Shown: positions 7,757 to 16,184 of the stretch, one piece after another
How positions within the stretch are numbered: the first letter of the stretch is position 1
How the letters are laid out: each line of letters opens with the position of its first letter
Assembly: GCF_028290205.1 (NCBI RefSeq)
Contig: NZ_JAQGKF010000168.1
Location: 1 to 51,655 of the forward strand
Length of the DNA: 51,655 nucleotides
Source of the DNA: Enterovirga sp.
GTDB lineage: Bacteria > Pseudomonadota > Alphaproteobacteria > Rhizobiales > Beijerinckiaceae
Reading direction: 5' to 3'
Notes under the pieces: model-generated
Told to the model about the DNA's origin: nothing
Databases searched by the model: none
Seen by the model: only the letters and a program-made list of their open reading frames with translations
Position numbers and translations under genes: made by a program

Positions 7757-9010
7757 ATGCGCATCCTCCTCGCCAACACGGGCCACCCCTCCGCCATCAA
7801 GGGTGGGGCGGAGGCCGCCGTGCTCGACCTCGCCCATGCGCTGGCGGCGCGCGGCCACGCCGTGTCGCTGGTGGTCCACCATGGCGGCCGCGAGCTGGAG
7901 GAGAGCCTCGACGGCGGCGTCCGGGTCTACGGGCTGCCGAACCGCAACCTCTATTTCGGCTTCGACGGGGCGCCGCAGCGGCCTGCGGCGCTGCGCCTCG
8001 CCTGGCACGGGCTCGACGGCGCCAATCCCTGGAAGGCGCGCGCCTTCGGGCGCATCCTCGACCGTGAACGCCCCGACCTCGTCAACACGCACGTGCTGGT
8101 CGGGCTGTCGCAGCTCTGCTGGCGCGAGGCCTCCCGGCGCGGCATCCCCGTGGTCCACTACCTGCACGAATACGGCACCATGTGCCCGCGCGGCTCCGCG
8201 TTCAGGGATGGACGTCTCTGCGCCACGCCCTGCCGGCCCTGCGGGCTGCTGACGAGGCCGCGCAAGCGCCTGTCGGCCCTTGTCGACACGGTGGTGGGCG
8301 TGAGCCGATTCACGCTTCAGCGCCATGTCGACTGGGGCTTCTTTCCGACCGCTCGCCCGGCGGTGCTGCCCAACATCTTCACCGGGCTAGCCATCCGGCC
8401 GCGGCCCCGCCCCGACCCGAACGGGCCGCTGCGCATCGGCTATTTCGGCCGTCTCATTCCGGACAAGGGGGCTCATCTCCTGGTCGAGGCCGCCCGGAGG
8501 CTGGCCCCGGGGGGCTGGACCCTGGACATCGCCGGCACGGGCGATCCGTCCTACCTGGCGGCCCTCCAGGCGGCCGCGCCGGCGGGCGTGCGCTTCCTGG
8601 GCTGGAGCCGAGCCGAGGCGGTCTTCCCCAAACTCGACATCTCGGTCGTGCCCTCGCTGTGGCCCGACCCGCAGCCCCGGGTCGTGTTCGAATCCTTCAT
8701 GCACGGCGTCCCGGTGCTGGGCGCCCGGGCCGGCGGCATCCCGGAACAGATCGACGAGGGGCGGACCGGCTGGCTGTTCGAGGCGGGCTCGGCCGGCGAC
8801 CTCGCCCGGGTGCTGGCCGCGAGACTGGCCGACCGGGCCGACCTCCGGCTCGAGCCGGATTCCTTTGCGGCAAGGCTCTCCCGGCTCGATCCGGCCCGCG
8901 TCATCCGGGACTATGAAGCCCTGTTCGAGGACGCGCTGGACCGCCGGCGCACCGAAGCCCCGGGCCCGCACGGGGCGCCCCGGCGGGCCGCCATCGGCAA
9001 GGCCGGCTGA
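7757..9010 (+). CDS. Glycosyltransferase family 4 protein
   Basis: GT-B fold glycosyltransferase transferring a sugar from a nucleotide donor, 417 residues. The N-terminal acceptor domain has the family opening KGGAEAAVLDLAHALAARGH (about 15-34). A Cys cluster at about 143-165 (CPRG...CATPCRPC) is common in this GT4 subgroup. The C-terminal donor domain starts near residue 220 (GYFGRLIPDKG) and carries the EX-type donor-binding region VVFESFMHGVPV (about 311-322) followed by AGGIPE. The start codon overlaps a small CCCGA/TCGGG hairpin and lacks a clear ribosome site. It stands alone, so the product (polysaccharide, glycolipid) cannot be inferred. Confidence 0.9.
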   Translation: MRILLANTGHPSAIKGGAEAAVLDLAHALAARGHAVSLVVHHGGRELEESLDGGVRVYGLPNRNLYFGFDGAPQRPAALRLAWHGLDGANPWKARAFGRILDRERPDLVNTHVLVGLSQLCWREASRRGIPVVHYLHEYGTMCPRGSAFRDGRLCATPCRPCGLLTRPRKRLSALVDTVVGVSRFTLQRHVDWGFFPTARPAVLPNIFTGLAIRPRPRPDPNGPLRIGYFGRLIPDKGAHLLVEAARRLAPGGWTLDIAGTGDPSYLAALQAAAPAGVRFLGWSRAEAVFPKLDISVVPSLWPDPQPRVVFESFMHGVPVLGARAGGIPEQIDEGRTGWLFEAGSAGDLARVLAARLADRADLRLEPDSFAARLSRLDPARVIRDYEALFEDALDRRRTEAPGPHGAPRRAAIGKAG

Positions 9011-9027
9011 GGGCCGCGTTGCCGCCT

Positions 9028-9055
9028 TTGAATTCACCCCCCCTCACCCTATAAG
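9028..9055 (+). promoter_or_regulatory. Candidate promoter of the yajC-secDF operon
   Basis: TTGAAT (9028-9033) and TATAAG (9050-9055) are 16 bases apart in an unusually AT-containing patch of the gap between the glycosyltransferase and yajC, about 55 bases before the yajC start. This fits a housekeeping sigma-70 promoter. Confidence 0.45.
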
Positions 9056-9109
9056 CACCCGATCCGGCCGCAGCCGGCCTCCCGCGCCGCGGCCGCGCGG
9101 GCTTTATGT

Positions 9110-9448
9110 ATGGAGATCCCGTTGATCACCCCCGCTTACGCCCAGGCCGTGCCCGGCATGCCGAGCACGGACATGATCGTGCAATTCGTGCCGTTCATTC
9201 TTGTCTTCGTGATCATGTGGTTCCTGATCATCCGGCCGCAGCAGCGCCGTGCGAAGCAGCATCAGGACATGATCAAGTCCGTGCGGCGCGGCGACACGGT
9301 CGTCAGCTCCGGCGGTATTCTGGGCCGCGTCACCAAGGTGACGGACGACCCGGAGATCGAGATGGAGATCGCCGACGGCGTCAGGGTCAAGCTCATGCGG
9401 GGCATGATCGCCGAGGTCCGCAGCAAGGGCGAGCCGGTCAAGACCTGA
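9110..9448 (+). CDS. yajC: YajC, preprotein translocase accessory subunit
   Basis: Small inner-membrane partner of SecDF in the Sec translocon, 112 residues. One membrane helix (about 22-42, FVPFILVFVIMWFLIIRP) is followed by the family motif RPQQRRAKQHQ and a cytoplasmic domain with GDTVVSSGGILGRV. The start is ambiguous. An ATG at 9110 has no clear ribosome site, while an in-frame TTG at 9122 lies 6 bases after GGAG (9112-9115) and would give the common alphaproteobacterial opening ITPAYAQ. It is 39 bases before secD. Confidence 0.95.
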   Translation: MEIPLITPAYAQAVPGMPSTDMIVQFVPFILVFVIMWFLIIRPQQRRAKQHQDMIKSVRRGDTVVSSGGILGRVTKVTDDPEIEMEIADGVRVKLMRGMIAEVRSKGEPVKT

Positions 9449-9487
9449 GGCCACGGGCCCGTCCCGGCAACGCGCGAAGGCGAGAGA

Positions 9488-11095
9488 ATGCTGCGCTTCT
9501 CCCGAACCAAAGTCCTCCTGACGCTGGGGTTTCTGCTCGCCGGCGTGCTGCTCGGCGCGCCGAGCCTGTTCAGCCGCGAGCAGCGCCAGGCCTTCGTGGC
9601 CTCGGTGCCGAGCTGGGTTCCGGCCTGGCTCGTGCCGAGCCGGGCCATCGTGCTCGGCCTCGACCTGCAGGGCGGATCGCACCTCCTGCTGGAGGTAGAC
9701 CAGGCCGACCTCCTGCGCGGCCAGAGCCTGACGCTGCGCGACGACGTGCGGCGTTCGCTGCGCGAGGTCGGGATCACGCCCGAAGGCGGCATTCAGCTCA
9801 CGCCGCGCGGCGTGCAGATCCGGGTCACGGACGCGACTGCCCGGGCCCGGCTGATGCCCAAGCTGCGTGAGCTCTCCCAACCCATCAACAACGCCATCCT
9901 GGGGCCCACCGGCGCCCGCACGCTGGAGATCACGGAGAACCCGAACGGGCTGATCCAGCTTCTCTTCAGCGAAGCCGGAATCACCGATCGGACCCGCCGG
10001 GCCGTCGAGCAGGCCATCGAGGTGATCCGCCGCCGCATCGATTCGACCGGCACCGTCGAGCCCTCGATCCAACGCCAGGGCACCGACCGCATCCTGGTGC
10101 AGGTGCCGGGTCTGCAGGATCCGAGCCGCCTCGAGGCCCTGCTTGGCCGGACCGCGAAGCTGGAATTCCGTCTTCTCGGCGACACCGGCTCGACCGACAC
10201 CGAGCTTCTGCCCTCCCGCGACCAGGGCGGGGCCCGCGTCCCGGTGGAGCGCCGCGTCATCGTCAGCGGCTCGGAGCTGACCGATGCGTCGCCCGGTTTC
10301 GATTCCCGCACCAATGAGCCGATCGTCAACTTTCGCTTCAGCCTGAAGGGCGCGCAGGCCTTCGGCGAGGCGACGACGCAGAATGTCGGGCGACCGCTCG
10401 CCATCGTGCTGGACAACGAGGTGATCTCGTCGCCCCGCATCCTGCAGCCGATCACCGGCGGGGCCGGCCAGATCTCGGGCCGCTTCTCGGTCCAGGACGC
10501 GAACGATCTCGCCGTGCTGCTTCGCTCGGGCGCCTTGCCGGCCAAGCTGACCATCGTCGAGCGCCGCACGGTCGGGCCGGGCCTCGGCGCCGACTCGATC
10601 GAGGCCGGCAAGCTCGCGACGATCTACGCCGGCATCTTCGTGATCCTGTACATGTTCGCGACCTACGGGGTGTTCGGCTTCATCGCCAACATCGCCCTCC
10701 TGGTCCATGTCGGCCTGATCTTCGGCCTCATGTCGGTCATGGAAGCGACGCTGACGCTGCCCGGCATCGCCGGCATCGTGCTGACCATCGGCACGGCGGT
10801 CGATTCCAACGTGCTGATCTACGAGCGCATCCGCGAGGAGGCGAAAGCCGGCCGCTCCGTGATCTCGGCCATCCAGGCGGGATTCGACCGCGCCTTCGCG
10901 ACCATCATCGATTCGAACTCGACCATGGCGATCGCCGCCGTGATCCTGTTCTTCATGGGGTCGGGGCCGGTGCGGGGCTTCGCCGTGGTCTTCATTCTCG
11001 GGATCCTGACCACCGTGATCACGGCCGTCACGCTCACCCGGATGATGATCGCCATTTGGTACCATTGGGCCCGCCCCAAGGCGATCCCGTTCTGA
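9488..11095 (+). CDS. secD: Protein translocase subunit SecD
   Basis: Proton-driven secretion factor that pulls exported proteins across the inner membrane, 535 residues. An N-terminal membrane helix (about 10-28) is followed by the D1 motif LGLDLQGGSHLLLEV (about 57-71), a large periplasmic domain, and five C-terminal helices. The conserved GIAGIVLTIGTAVDSNVLIYERIREE region (starting near 422) carries the Asp used in proton movement. GGDxxxx-type periplasmic head features are present. SecD and SecF are separate genes here, 10 bases apart, as in most proteobacteria. Confidence 0.97.
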   Translation: MLRFSRTKVLLTLGFLLAGVLLGAPSLFSREQRQAFVASVPSWVPAWLVPSRAIVLGLDLQGGSHLLLEVDQADLLRGQSLTLRDDVRRSLREVGITPEGGIQLTPRGVQIRVTDATARARLMPKLRELSQPINNAILGPTGARTLEITENPNGLIQLLFSEAGITDRTRRAVEQAIEVIRRRIDSTGTVEPSIQRQGTDRILVQVPGLQDPSRLEALLGRTAKLEFRLLGDTGSTDTELLPSRDQGGARVPVERRVIVSGSELTDASPGFDSRTNEPIVNFRFSLKGAQAFGEATTQNVGRPLAIVLDNEVISSPRILQPITGGAGQISGRFSVQDANDLAVLLRSGALPAKLTIVERRTVGPGLGADSIEAGKLATIYAGIFVILYMFATYGVFGFIANIALLVHVGLIFGLMSVMEATLTLPGIAGIVLTIGTAVDSNVLIYERIREEAKAGRSVISAIQAGFDRAFATIIDSNSTMAIAAVILFFMGSGPVRGFAVVFILGILTTVITAVTLTRMMIAIWYHWARPKAIPF

Positions 11096-11105
11096 GAGCC
11101 CGACC

Positions 11106-12071
11106 GTGATCCTCCAGCGCCTCTATCCGCTGCGCCTCTGGCCCGACGAGAGCCGGTTCGACTTCATGCGGCTGCGACATCTGTCGTTCCCGCTCTCGGC
11201 CGCGCTGTCGATCGCCATCGTGTTCACCTTCCTGACCATGGGGCTGAACTACGGCGTCGACTTCAAGGGCGGCACGCTCATCGAGATGCAGCCCAAGGAG
11301 AAGGGGCCCTCCGCGATCGCGGCCGTGCGCACCAAGGCGGACTCCTTCGGCTTCGGCGAGGTCGAGGTGCAGGAATTCGGGGCCGAGGGGGGCGTCTCGT
11401 TGCGCTTCCCGATCCAGCCCGGCGGCGAGGCCGCGCAGGGCGTGGTGGTGGAGAAGGCCCGCGGCGAGTTCGGGGGAGCCTATAATTTCGAGCGGGTCGA
11501 GACCGTCGGGCCCCGGGTATCCGGCGAGCTGGTCCAGTCCGGCACGATCGGCGTCATCCTGTCGGTCCTGGCCGTGCTGGCCTATCTCTGGTTCCGGTTC
11601 GAGCGCGAGCTCGCGGTGGCGGCGATCATCGGGACTCTGCACGACATCGTCTTGACGATCGGCTTCTTCGTGATCACCCGGCACGAGTTCAACATGACCT
11701 CGATCGCCGCGATCCTGACCATCGTCGGCTATTCGCTGAACGAGACGGTGGTGGTGTTCGACCGCACGCGCGAACTGCTGCGCCGCTACAAGACCATGCC
11801 GACCATCGAGCTGTTGAACCTGTCCATCAACACCACGATGTCGCGCACCGCCATCACGTCCATGACCACCATCCTGTCGCTGCTGGCGCTCGTGGTGTTC
11901 GGCGGGCGGGCGATCGAGGGCTTCGCCCAGGTGATGCTGGCCGGCGTCTTCATCTGCACCTATTCGGCAATTCTGATCTCCTCCCCGGTGCTGATCTATA
12001 TCGGCGTGCGGTCGGGCCAGCGCGTTCCCGCCGGCGCGACGGGCGCCGCAGCCGCGCAACCGGCCGAGTGA
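11106..12071 (+). CDS. secF: Protein translocase subunit SecF
   Basis: Partner of SecD in the inner membrane, 321 residues. It has the family opening LWPDESRFDFMRLR, a first helix, the motif NYGVDFKGGTLIEM (about 50-63), a periplasmic loop, and five further helices with SLNETVVVFDRTRE (about 214-227). The GTG start at 11106 is chosen because the preceding 20 residues match alphaproteobacterial SecF proteins; an internal ATG at 11166 would remove them. Its stop codon overlaps the next start by 4 bases (GTGA). Confidence 0.96.
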   Translation: MILQRLYPLRLWPDESRFDFMRLRHLSFPLSAALSIAIVFTFLTMGLNYGVDFKGGTLIEMQPKEKGPSAIAAVRTKADSFGFGEVEVQEFGAEGGVSLRFPIQPGGEAAQGVVVEKARGEFGGAYNFERVETVGPRVSGELVQSGTIGVILSVLAVLAYLWFRFERELAVAAIIGTLHDIVLTIGFFVITRHEFNMTSIAAILTIVGYSLNETVVVFDRTRELLRRYKTMPTIELLNLSINTTMSRTAITSMTTILSLLALVVFGGRAIEGFAQVMLAGVFICTYSAILISSPVLIYIGVRSGQRVPAGATGAAAAQPAE

Positions 12072-12448
12072 CGGACCCGGCGCCGGCCGGCTTCGTTCCC
12101 GGCCGCCACCTGATCGACAGCTACGGCCGTGGCGGGTTCCGCTTCGGCGGGATGTCGCATCGCGGCTCGATCCTGATCCTGCCCTCCGGCATTTCGGCCT
12201 GGCCGGTGGAGAGCGCGGCCGGCATCGACCGGGCCTCGCTCCGGCCCGTCCTCGACGCCGACGACGTGGAGTTCCTGCTGATCGGCACCGGGCCCGAGAT
12301 CGCCATCCTGCCCGAGCGGCTGCGGCTGCCCTTTCGGGAGCGCGGCATCTCCGTCGACACCATGGCCACGGGTGCGGCCGCCCGGACCTACAACGTCCTG
12401 CTGGCCGAGAACCGGCGCGTCGCCGCCGCCCTGATCGCCGTCGCATGA
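12068..12448 (+). CDS. Mth938/NDUFAF3-like protein
   Basis: 126-residue homologue of mitochondrial NDUFAF3, a complex I assembly factor (Mth938/DUF498 fold). The family signature IDSYGRGGFRFGG (about 18-30) is followed by ILILPSGISAWPV, a LLIGTG turn near residue 76, an RERGISVDTM segment and a conserved Asn-containing helix ARTYNVLLAENRRVAAALI at the end. These blocks line up well with what I recall of the human protein. The GTG start overlaps the secF stop, so it is translationally coupled to the translocase genes. A role in assembling membrane respiratory complexes is known for mitochondria and inferred here. Confidence 0.9.
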   Translation: MTDPAPAGFVPGRHLIDSYGRGGFRFGGMSHRGSILILPSGISAWPVESAAGIDRASLRPVLDADDVEFLLIGTGPEIAILPERLRLPFRERGISVDTMATGAAARTYNVLLAENRRVAAALIAVA

Positions 12449-12500
12449 GGGCGCAGCCCTGCCCCGGCCGGCGGGACAAACCCGCGGAGCGTCGCTAGCC

Positions 12501-13358
12501 GTGGCGGCGGAACCGGCGCTCGGGCGCGACGCCGCCTACGGGCATTGCGCGGCGCTGGTGCGCGAGCAGGACCGCGACCGCTACTGGTCGGCGCTCCTGG
12601 CCCCCGCCGACAAGCGGCCGCATCTCTTCGCCCTCTACGCCTTCTCGGCCGAGGTGGCGCGAGTGCGGGACGCGATCTCGGCCCCCATGCCGGGCGAGAT
12701 TCGCCTGCAATGGTGGCGCGACGCGGTGGAAGGGCTCGGACGCGGCGATGTCGGCGCGAACCCGGTCGCAGCAGCGCTGGAAGACACGATCGGGCGCTTC
12801 GCCCTGCCCCGTCAGGCGCTGGTGGACCTCATCGATGCCCGGGTGTTCGACCTCTACGACGACCCGATGCCGAGCGTCGGCGATCTCGAAGGCTATCTCG
12901 GCGAGACCTCGTCGGCGCTGATCCGACTCGCCTCGCTCGTTCTGGCCGACGGTCAGGATCCCGGCGGCGCCGAGGCCGCTGGCCATGCTGGCGTGGCCTA
13001 TGGCCTGACCGGGCTTCTGCGGGCCCTGCCCTGGCAGGCCCGTCAGGGCAGACTGTATCTGCCGGCCGACATCCTCCAGCGCCACGGCGCCACCCGGGAC
13101 GACGTGGTGCGCGGCCGCGGCGGACCCGGCGTCCTGGCCGCGCTGGCCGAGATGCGGATGCTGGCCCGGACCCACCATGCCCGCTTCGCCGAGCTGCGGC
13201 CCGACCTGCCGCCGGCGATCCGGACGGCCTTCCTGCCGGCCGCCCTGGTGCCGGGCGACCTCGCCGCGCTGGAGCGCGCGCCCGATCCCCTCGCCTCCTC
13301 GCCCGAGCGCCCGGCGTGGCGCCGGCTCGCCTCGATGTGGTGGGCGGCGCGGGGCTAG
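12501..13358 (+). CDS. Squalene/phytoene-synthase-fold protein, NDUFAF6-like
   Basis: 285-residue member of the trans-isoprenyl-synthase fold, closest in pattern to mitochondrial NDUFAF6. The expected first Asp-rich motif (DxxxD) of active squalene/phytoene synthases is missing: the matching helix reads FSAEVARVRDAI (about 49-60), followed by IRLQWWRDAVEG as in NDUFAF6. The second half keeps LYLPADIL. Loss of the metal-binding Asp residues suggests it is not a prenyl synthase. The start is a GTG 52 bases after the NDUFAF3-like gene, in the same direction. Assembly of complex I or another respiratory complex is inferred from homology and from the gene pair. Confidence 0.85.
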   Translation: MAAEPALGRDAAYGHCAALVREQDRDRYWSALLAPADKRPHLFALYAFSAEVARVRDAISAPMPGEIRLQWWRDAVEGLGRGDVGANPVAAALEDTIGRFALPRQALVDLIDARVFDLYDDPMPSVGDLEGYLGETSSALIRLASLVLADGQDPGGAEAAGHAGVAYGLTGLLRALPWQARQGRLYLPADILQRHGATRDDVVRGRGGPGVLAALAEMRMLARTHHARFAELRPDLPPAIRTAFLPAALVPGDLAALERAPDPLASSPERPAWRRLASMWWAARG

Positions 13359-13396
13359 CTCCTACGGGGCGGCGGCCGCCGACGGGAGGAGCCAGC
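13354..13396. terminator. Imperfect long hairpin between convergent genes
   Basis: GCTAGCTCCT (13354-13363) pairs with AGGAGCCAGC (13387-13396) except for two central bases, enclosing a GC palindrome CGGCGGCCGCCG (13370-13381). It covers both stop codons of the convergent NDUFAF6-like and trmFO genes. Weak evidence. Confidence 0.25.
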
Positions 13397-14780
13397 TCTC
13401 AAGATCCGCCCGCGCCCGGTCGGTGAAGGCCCGCTTGCGGGCGACCGCCTTGTCCGAGCCGCGCAGGCGCTTGCCGTCCGGCGCCTTGGGGGCGCGCTCG
13501 AGGGGCGGAAACAGCCCGAAATTGACGTTCATCGGCTGGAACGAGCGCGGCGTCTCGGTCGAGGATTCCTCCTCCGCCAGGATGTGCCCGCCCGTGATAT
13601 GTCGGATCAGCGCGCCGAGCGCGGTGGTGGCGGGCGGCAAGGTGAGAGCCGGCCCACCCCGTTCCGCAGCCGCGAAACGGCCTGCCATGAGGCCCACGGC
13701 GGCGCTTTCGACATAGCCCTCGCAGCCCGTGATCTGGCCGGCAAAGCGGAGCTGCGGCCGCACCCGGAGCCTGAGCTCCCCGTCCAGCAGCTTCGGCGAA
13801 TTCAGATAGGTGTTGCGGTGCAGGCCGCCGAGGCGGGCGAACTCGGCGCCCTCCAGGCCCGGGATGGTGCGGAAGATGCGCACCTGCTCGCCGTGTTTCA
13901 GCTTGGTCTGGAACCCCACCATGTTGAACAGGGTGCCGAGGGCGTTGTCCTGCCGAAGCTGCACAACCGCGTAGGGCTTCTCGCCGGGGCGGTGCTGGTT
14001 CGTGAGGCCGACCGGCTTCATCGGGCCCCAGCGCAGGGTCTCCGGTCCGCGCTCCGCCATCACCTCGATGGGCAGGCAGCCGTCGAAATAGGGAGTCGAG
14101 CTCTCCCATTCCTTGAACGAGGTCTTGTCGCCGGCGACCAGCGCCTCGATGAAGGCATGGTAGCCGTCCCGATCGAGCGGGCAGTTGATGTAGTCGGCTC
14201 CGGTGCCGCCGGGGCCGGCCCGGTCGTAGCGCGACTGGAACCAGGCCACGTCCATGTCGATCGTGTCGCGATGCACGATCGGCGCGATGGCGTCGAAGAA
14301 GGCGAGTTCGCCCTCACCCGTGAGGGCCTGGACCGCAGCCGCCAGCGCCGGGGAGGTGAGCGGGCCGGTGGCGATCACGGTCGGGCCCCAGCTCTCGGGC
14401 GGCAGCCCGGTCATCTCCTCGCGCTCGATCCGAACCAGGGGATGCGCCTCGAGCGCGGCCGTGACGGCGTCCGAGAACCCGTCCCGATCGACCGCGAGGG
14501 CCCCGCCGGCCGGCACCTGATGGCGATCGGCCTCCCGCATCACGAGCGAGCCGAGACGGCGCATCTCCTGATGCAGCAATCCGACCGCATTGGTGGAGGC
14601 GTCGTCCGACCGAAAGGAGTTCGAGCAGACAAGCTCGGCCAAACCGGAGGTCTTGTGCGCGTCGGTGGTGCGGACGGGCCGCATCTCGTGCAGCACCACA
14701 GGCACGCCGGCCTGAGCCGCCTGCCAGGCCGCCTCGGATCCGGCGAGCCCGCCGCCGACGATGTGGATCGGGTCAGCCAT
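13362..14780 (-). CDS. trmFO: TrmFO, folate-dependent tRNA (uracil-54) methyltransferase
   Basis: FAD enzyme making ribothymidine at position 54 of tRNA, using methylenetetrahydrofolate and NAD(P)H. It has 472 residues. The FAD-binding [10 protein letters not shown] motif is at about 9-18, and the conserved [10 protein letters not shown] block carries Cys52. The late motif [19 protein letters not shown] holds the second conserved Cys, and [10 protein letters not shown] is typical of the family. It is a single gene on the minus strand, with its 5' side next to the DUF1127 terminator. Confidence 0.96.
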   Translation of the reverse strand: MADPIHIVGGGLAGSEAAWQAAQAGVPVVLHEMRPVRTTDAHKTSGLAELVCSNSFRSDDASTNAVGLLHQEMRRLGSLVMREADRHQVPAGGALAVDRDGFSDAVTAALEAHPLVRIEREEMTGLPPESWGPTVIATGPLTSPALAAAVQALTGEGELAFFDAIAPIVHRDTIDMDVAWFQSRYDRAGPGGTGADYINCPLDRDGYHAFIEALVAGDKTSFKEWESSTPYFDGCLPIEVMAERGPETLRWGPMKPVGLTNQHRPGEKPYAVVQLRQDNALGTLFNMVGFQTKLKHGEQVRIFRTIPGLEGAEFARLGGLHRNTYLNSPKLLDGELRLRVRPQLRFAGQITGCEGYVESAAVGLMAGRFAAAERGGPALTLPPATTALGALIRHITGGHILAEEESSTETPRSFQPMNVNFGLFPPLERAPKAPDGKRLRGSDKAVARKRAFTDRARADLESWLLPSAAAAP

Positions 14781-14828
14781 CCCTCGGCGTTAGCGGATCG
14801 TCCTGCCCCGCGGCAAGCTCCAGACACG

Positions 14829-14853
14829 AAAACGCCCGCCACAGGGGCGGGCG
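14829..14853 (-). terminator. Rho-independent terminator of the DUF1127 gene
   Basis: On the minus strand CGCCCGCC, a CCTGT loop and GGCGGGCG (14833-14853) form a perfect 8-bp stem followed directly by TTTTC (14828-14832). It lies about 32 bases after the DUF1127 stop. This is the only textbook intrinsic terminator I see in the window. Confidence 0.8.
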
Positions 14854-14884
14854 CTCTCGGTCAGCCGAGCGTTGGACCAGGCTC

Positions 14885-15040
14885 TCAGCCGATCGAACGG
14901 GTGCGGGCCAGCCCTTCGATCTCGAAGCGCGCCACGCCGATGTCGTCGAGCTCGCGGTCCGTGAGCCGCGACAGCTCGCGGACGGTCTCGCGATAGGCGA
15001 GATAGGCCTTGATCCTGGCCAGAATAAGGGACGTGAACAT
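14885..15040 (-). CDS. DUF1127 small basic protein
   Basis: 51-residue protein from the ATG at 15040. The body matches the DUF1127 pattern: a first helix (LILARIKAYLAYRETVREL) then LSRLTDRELDDIGVAR, with the hallmark LxxLxDRxLxDIGxxR. A longer frame begins at 15088 but adds 16 residues unlike the family, and the shorter start has GAAGAGAG just before it. DUF1127 proteins in alphaproteobacteria can affect RNA decay, phosphate or stress responses; the role here is unknown. It has its own promoter-like sequence and its own terminator, so it is probably transcribed alone and strongly. Confidence 0.88.
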   Translation of the reverse strand: MFTSLILARIKAYLAYRETVRELSRLTDRELDDIGVARFEIEGLARTRSIG

Positions 15041-15085
15041 CTCTCTCTTCCCCGGTGCCGACAGCACCGCTTCCTTGCTGCACTG

Positions 15086-15115
15086 CATATAAAGGGCCCA
15101 CGGACCTCCGGTCAG
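15086..15115 (-). promoter_or_regulatory. Candidate promoter of the DUF1127 gene
   Basis: Read on the minus strand, CTGACC (15110-15115) and TATATG (15086-15091) are 18 bases apart, about 45 bases before the chosen start codon. This fits a sigma-70 promoter with a weak -35 box. Confidence 0.4.
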
Positions 15116-15152
15116 GGCAGTGGAGCGCTGACAGGTATGCAGTCACGGAATG

Positions 15153-15167
15153 ATGAATCAGATTCAT
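15153..15167. promoter_or_regulatory. 15-bp palindrome between divergent genes (operator-like)
   Basis: ATGAATCAGATTCAT is a perfect inverted repeat with 7-bp arms and a central A. It is AT-rich in a GC-rich genome and sits between the divergent DUF1127 and DUF815 genes, about 40 bases upstream of the DUF1127 promoter-like site. It may bind a dimeric regulator. Confidence 0.45.
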
Positions 15168-15271
15168 GACCTGCATCACAGAAGTGCATGCAACCAGCGC
15201 ACGCTAAGCTTCGCAGTGGACGGACAGAACGCCGACCCGCTATCCCGTCCCCACACAATGACGAGGCGAAC

Positions 15272-16144
15272 GTGACCCCTGCTGCCGACGACATCCGAGA
15301 CCTCCTGCTCCGCATCGCCGAAGCCCTCGAACGCGGCTCGCCGCCCGCCCGCAAGGATGTCCAGATCGGGGCCGCCGACGCCTTCGTGTGGCAGCCCGCG
15401 GCGGGGCGGCTCTCGCCCGTGCCCAAGGTGAACCGCGTCGAGATGAGCCTGCTCCGGGGCATCGACCGCATGCGGGACACGCTGGTGGAGAACACGGAGC
15501 GGTTCGCGCGCGGGCTGCCCGCCAACAACGCCCTCCTGTGGGGGGCGCGCGGCATGGGCAAGTCGTCCCTGGTGAAGGCCGTCCATGCGGAAGTGAACGC
15601 GGCGCCGGAGCGCACCGACCGACCGCTGAAGCTTGTCGAGATCCACCGCGAGGACATCGAGAGCCTGCCGGAGCTGATGAGCATCGTGCGGGACGACCCG
15701 CACCGCTTCATCGTGTTCTGCGACGACCTGTCCTTTGACGGGGACGACACCTCGTACAAGTCGCTCAAGGCCGTGCTCGAAGGCGGCATTGAGGGCCGGC
15801 CGGAGAACGTGGTCTTCTACGCGACCTCCAACCGCCGCCACCTCCTGCCCCGCGACATGATGGACAACGAGCGCTCGACCGCGATCAACCCGGGCGAGGC
15901 AGTCGAGGAGAAGGTGTCGCTCTCGGACCGGTTCGGACTCTGGCTCGGCTTCCACAAATGCAGCCAGGACGAGTACCTGGAGATGGTGTTCGGCTATTCG
16001 GCCCGGTTCGGGCTGGACCAGGACCGCGCGGTGCTCCGGGCGCAGGCGCTGGAATGGGCCACCACGCGCGGCGCTCGCTCAGGCCGGACAGCCTGGCAGT
16101 TCATCCAGGACGTGGCCGGACGGCAGGGCCGCGCCCTGACCTGA
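15272..16144 (+). CDS. DUF815 family P-loop ATPase
   Basis: Predicted cytoplasmic AAA-type ATPase of the DUF815 family, 290 residues from the GTG at 15272. An in-frame ATG at 15188 would add 28 residues that do not look like the family and has no ribosome site, whereas CGAGGCG precedes the GTG. Walker A is GARGMGKSS (about 91-99), Walker B is FIVFCDDLSFD (about 144-154), and a sensor-like ATSNRRHLLPRDM follows near 185. The function of the family is unknown. It is divergent from DUF1127 and convergent with the uracil-DNA-glycosylase gene. Confidence 0.88.
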   Translation: MTPAADDIRDLLLRIAEALERGSPPARKDVQIGAADAFVWQPAAGRLSPVPKVNRVEMSLLRGIDRMRDTLVENTERFARGLPANNALLWGARGMGKSSLVKAVHAEVNAAPERTDRPLKLVEIHREDIESLPELMSIVRDDPHRFIVFCDDLSFDGDDTSYKSLKAVLEGGIEGRPENVVFYATSNRRHLLPRDMMDNERSTAINPGEAVEEKVSLSDRFGLWLGFHKCSQDEYLEMVFGYSARFGLDQDRAVLRAQALEWATTRGARSGRTAWQFIQDVAGRQGRALT

Positions 16145-16153
16145 GCCAGGCCG

Positions 16154-16184
16154 CCGGCTCACCCGCTCGGGCCGGGTGAGCCGG
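16154..16184. terminator. Strong hairpin between convergent genes
   Basis: Perfect 11-bp arms, CCGGCTCACCC (16154-16164) and GGGTGAGCCGG (16174-16184), with a 9-base loop. It lies just after the DUF815 stop and overlaps the stop codon of the opposing glycosylase gene. It probably ends transcription from both sides, although no T-run is present. Confidence 0.5.
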
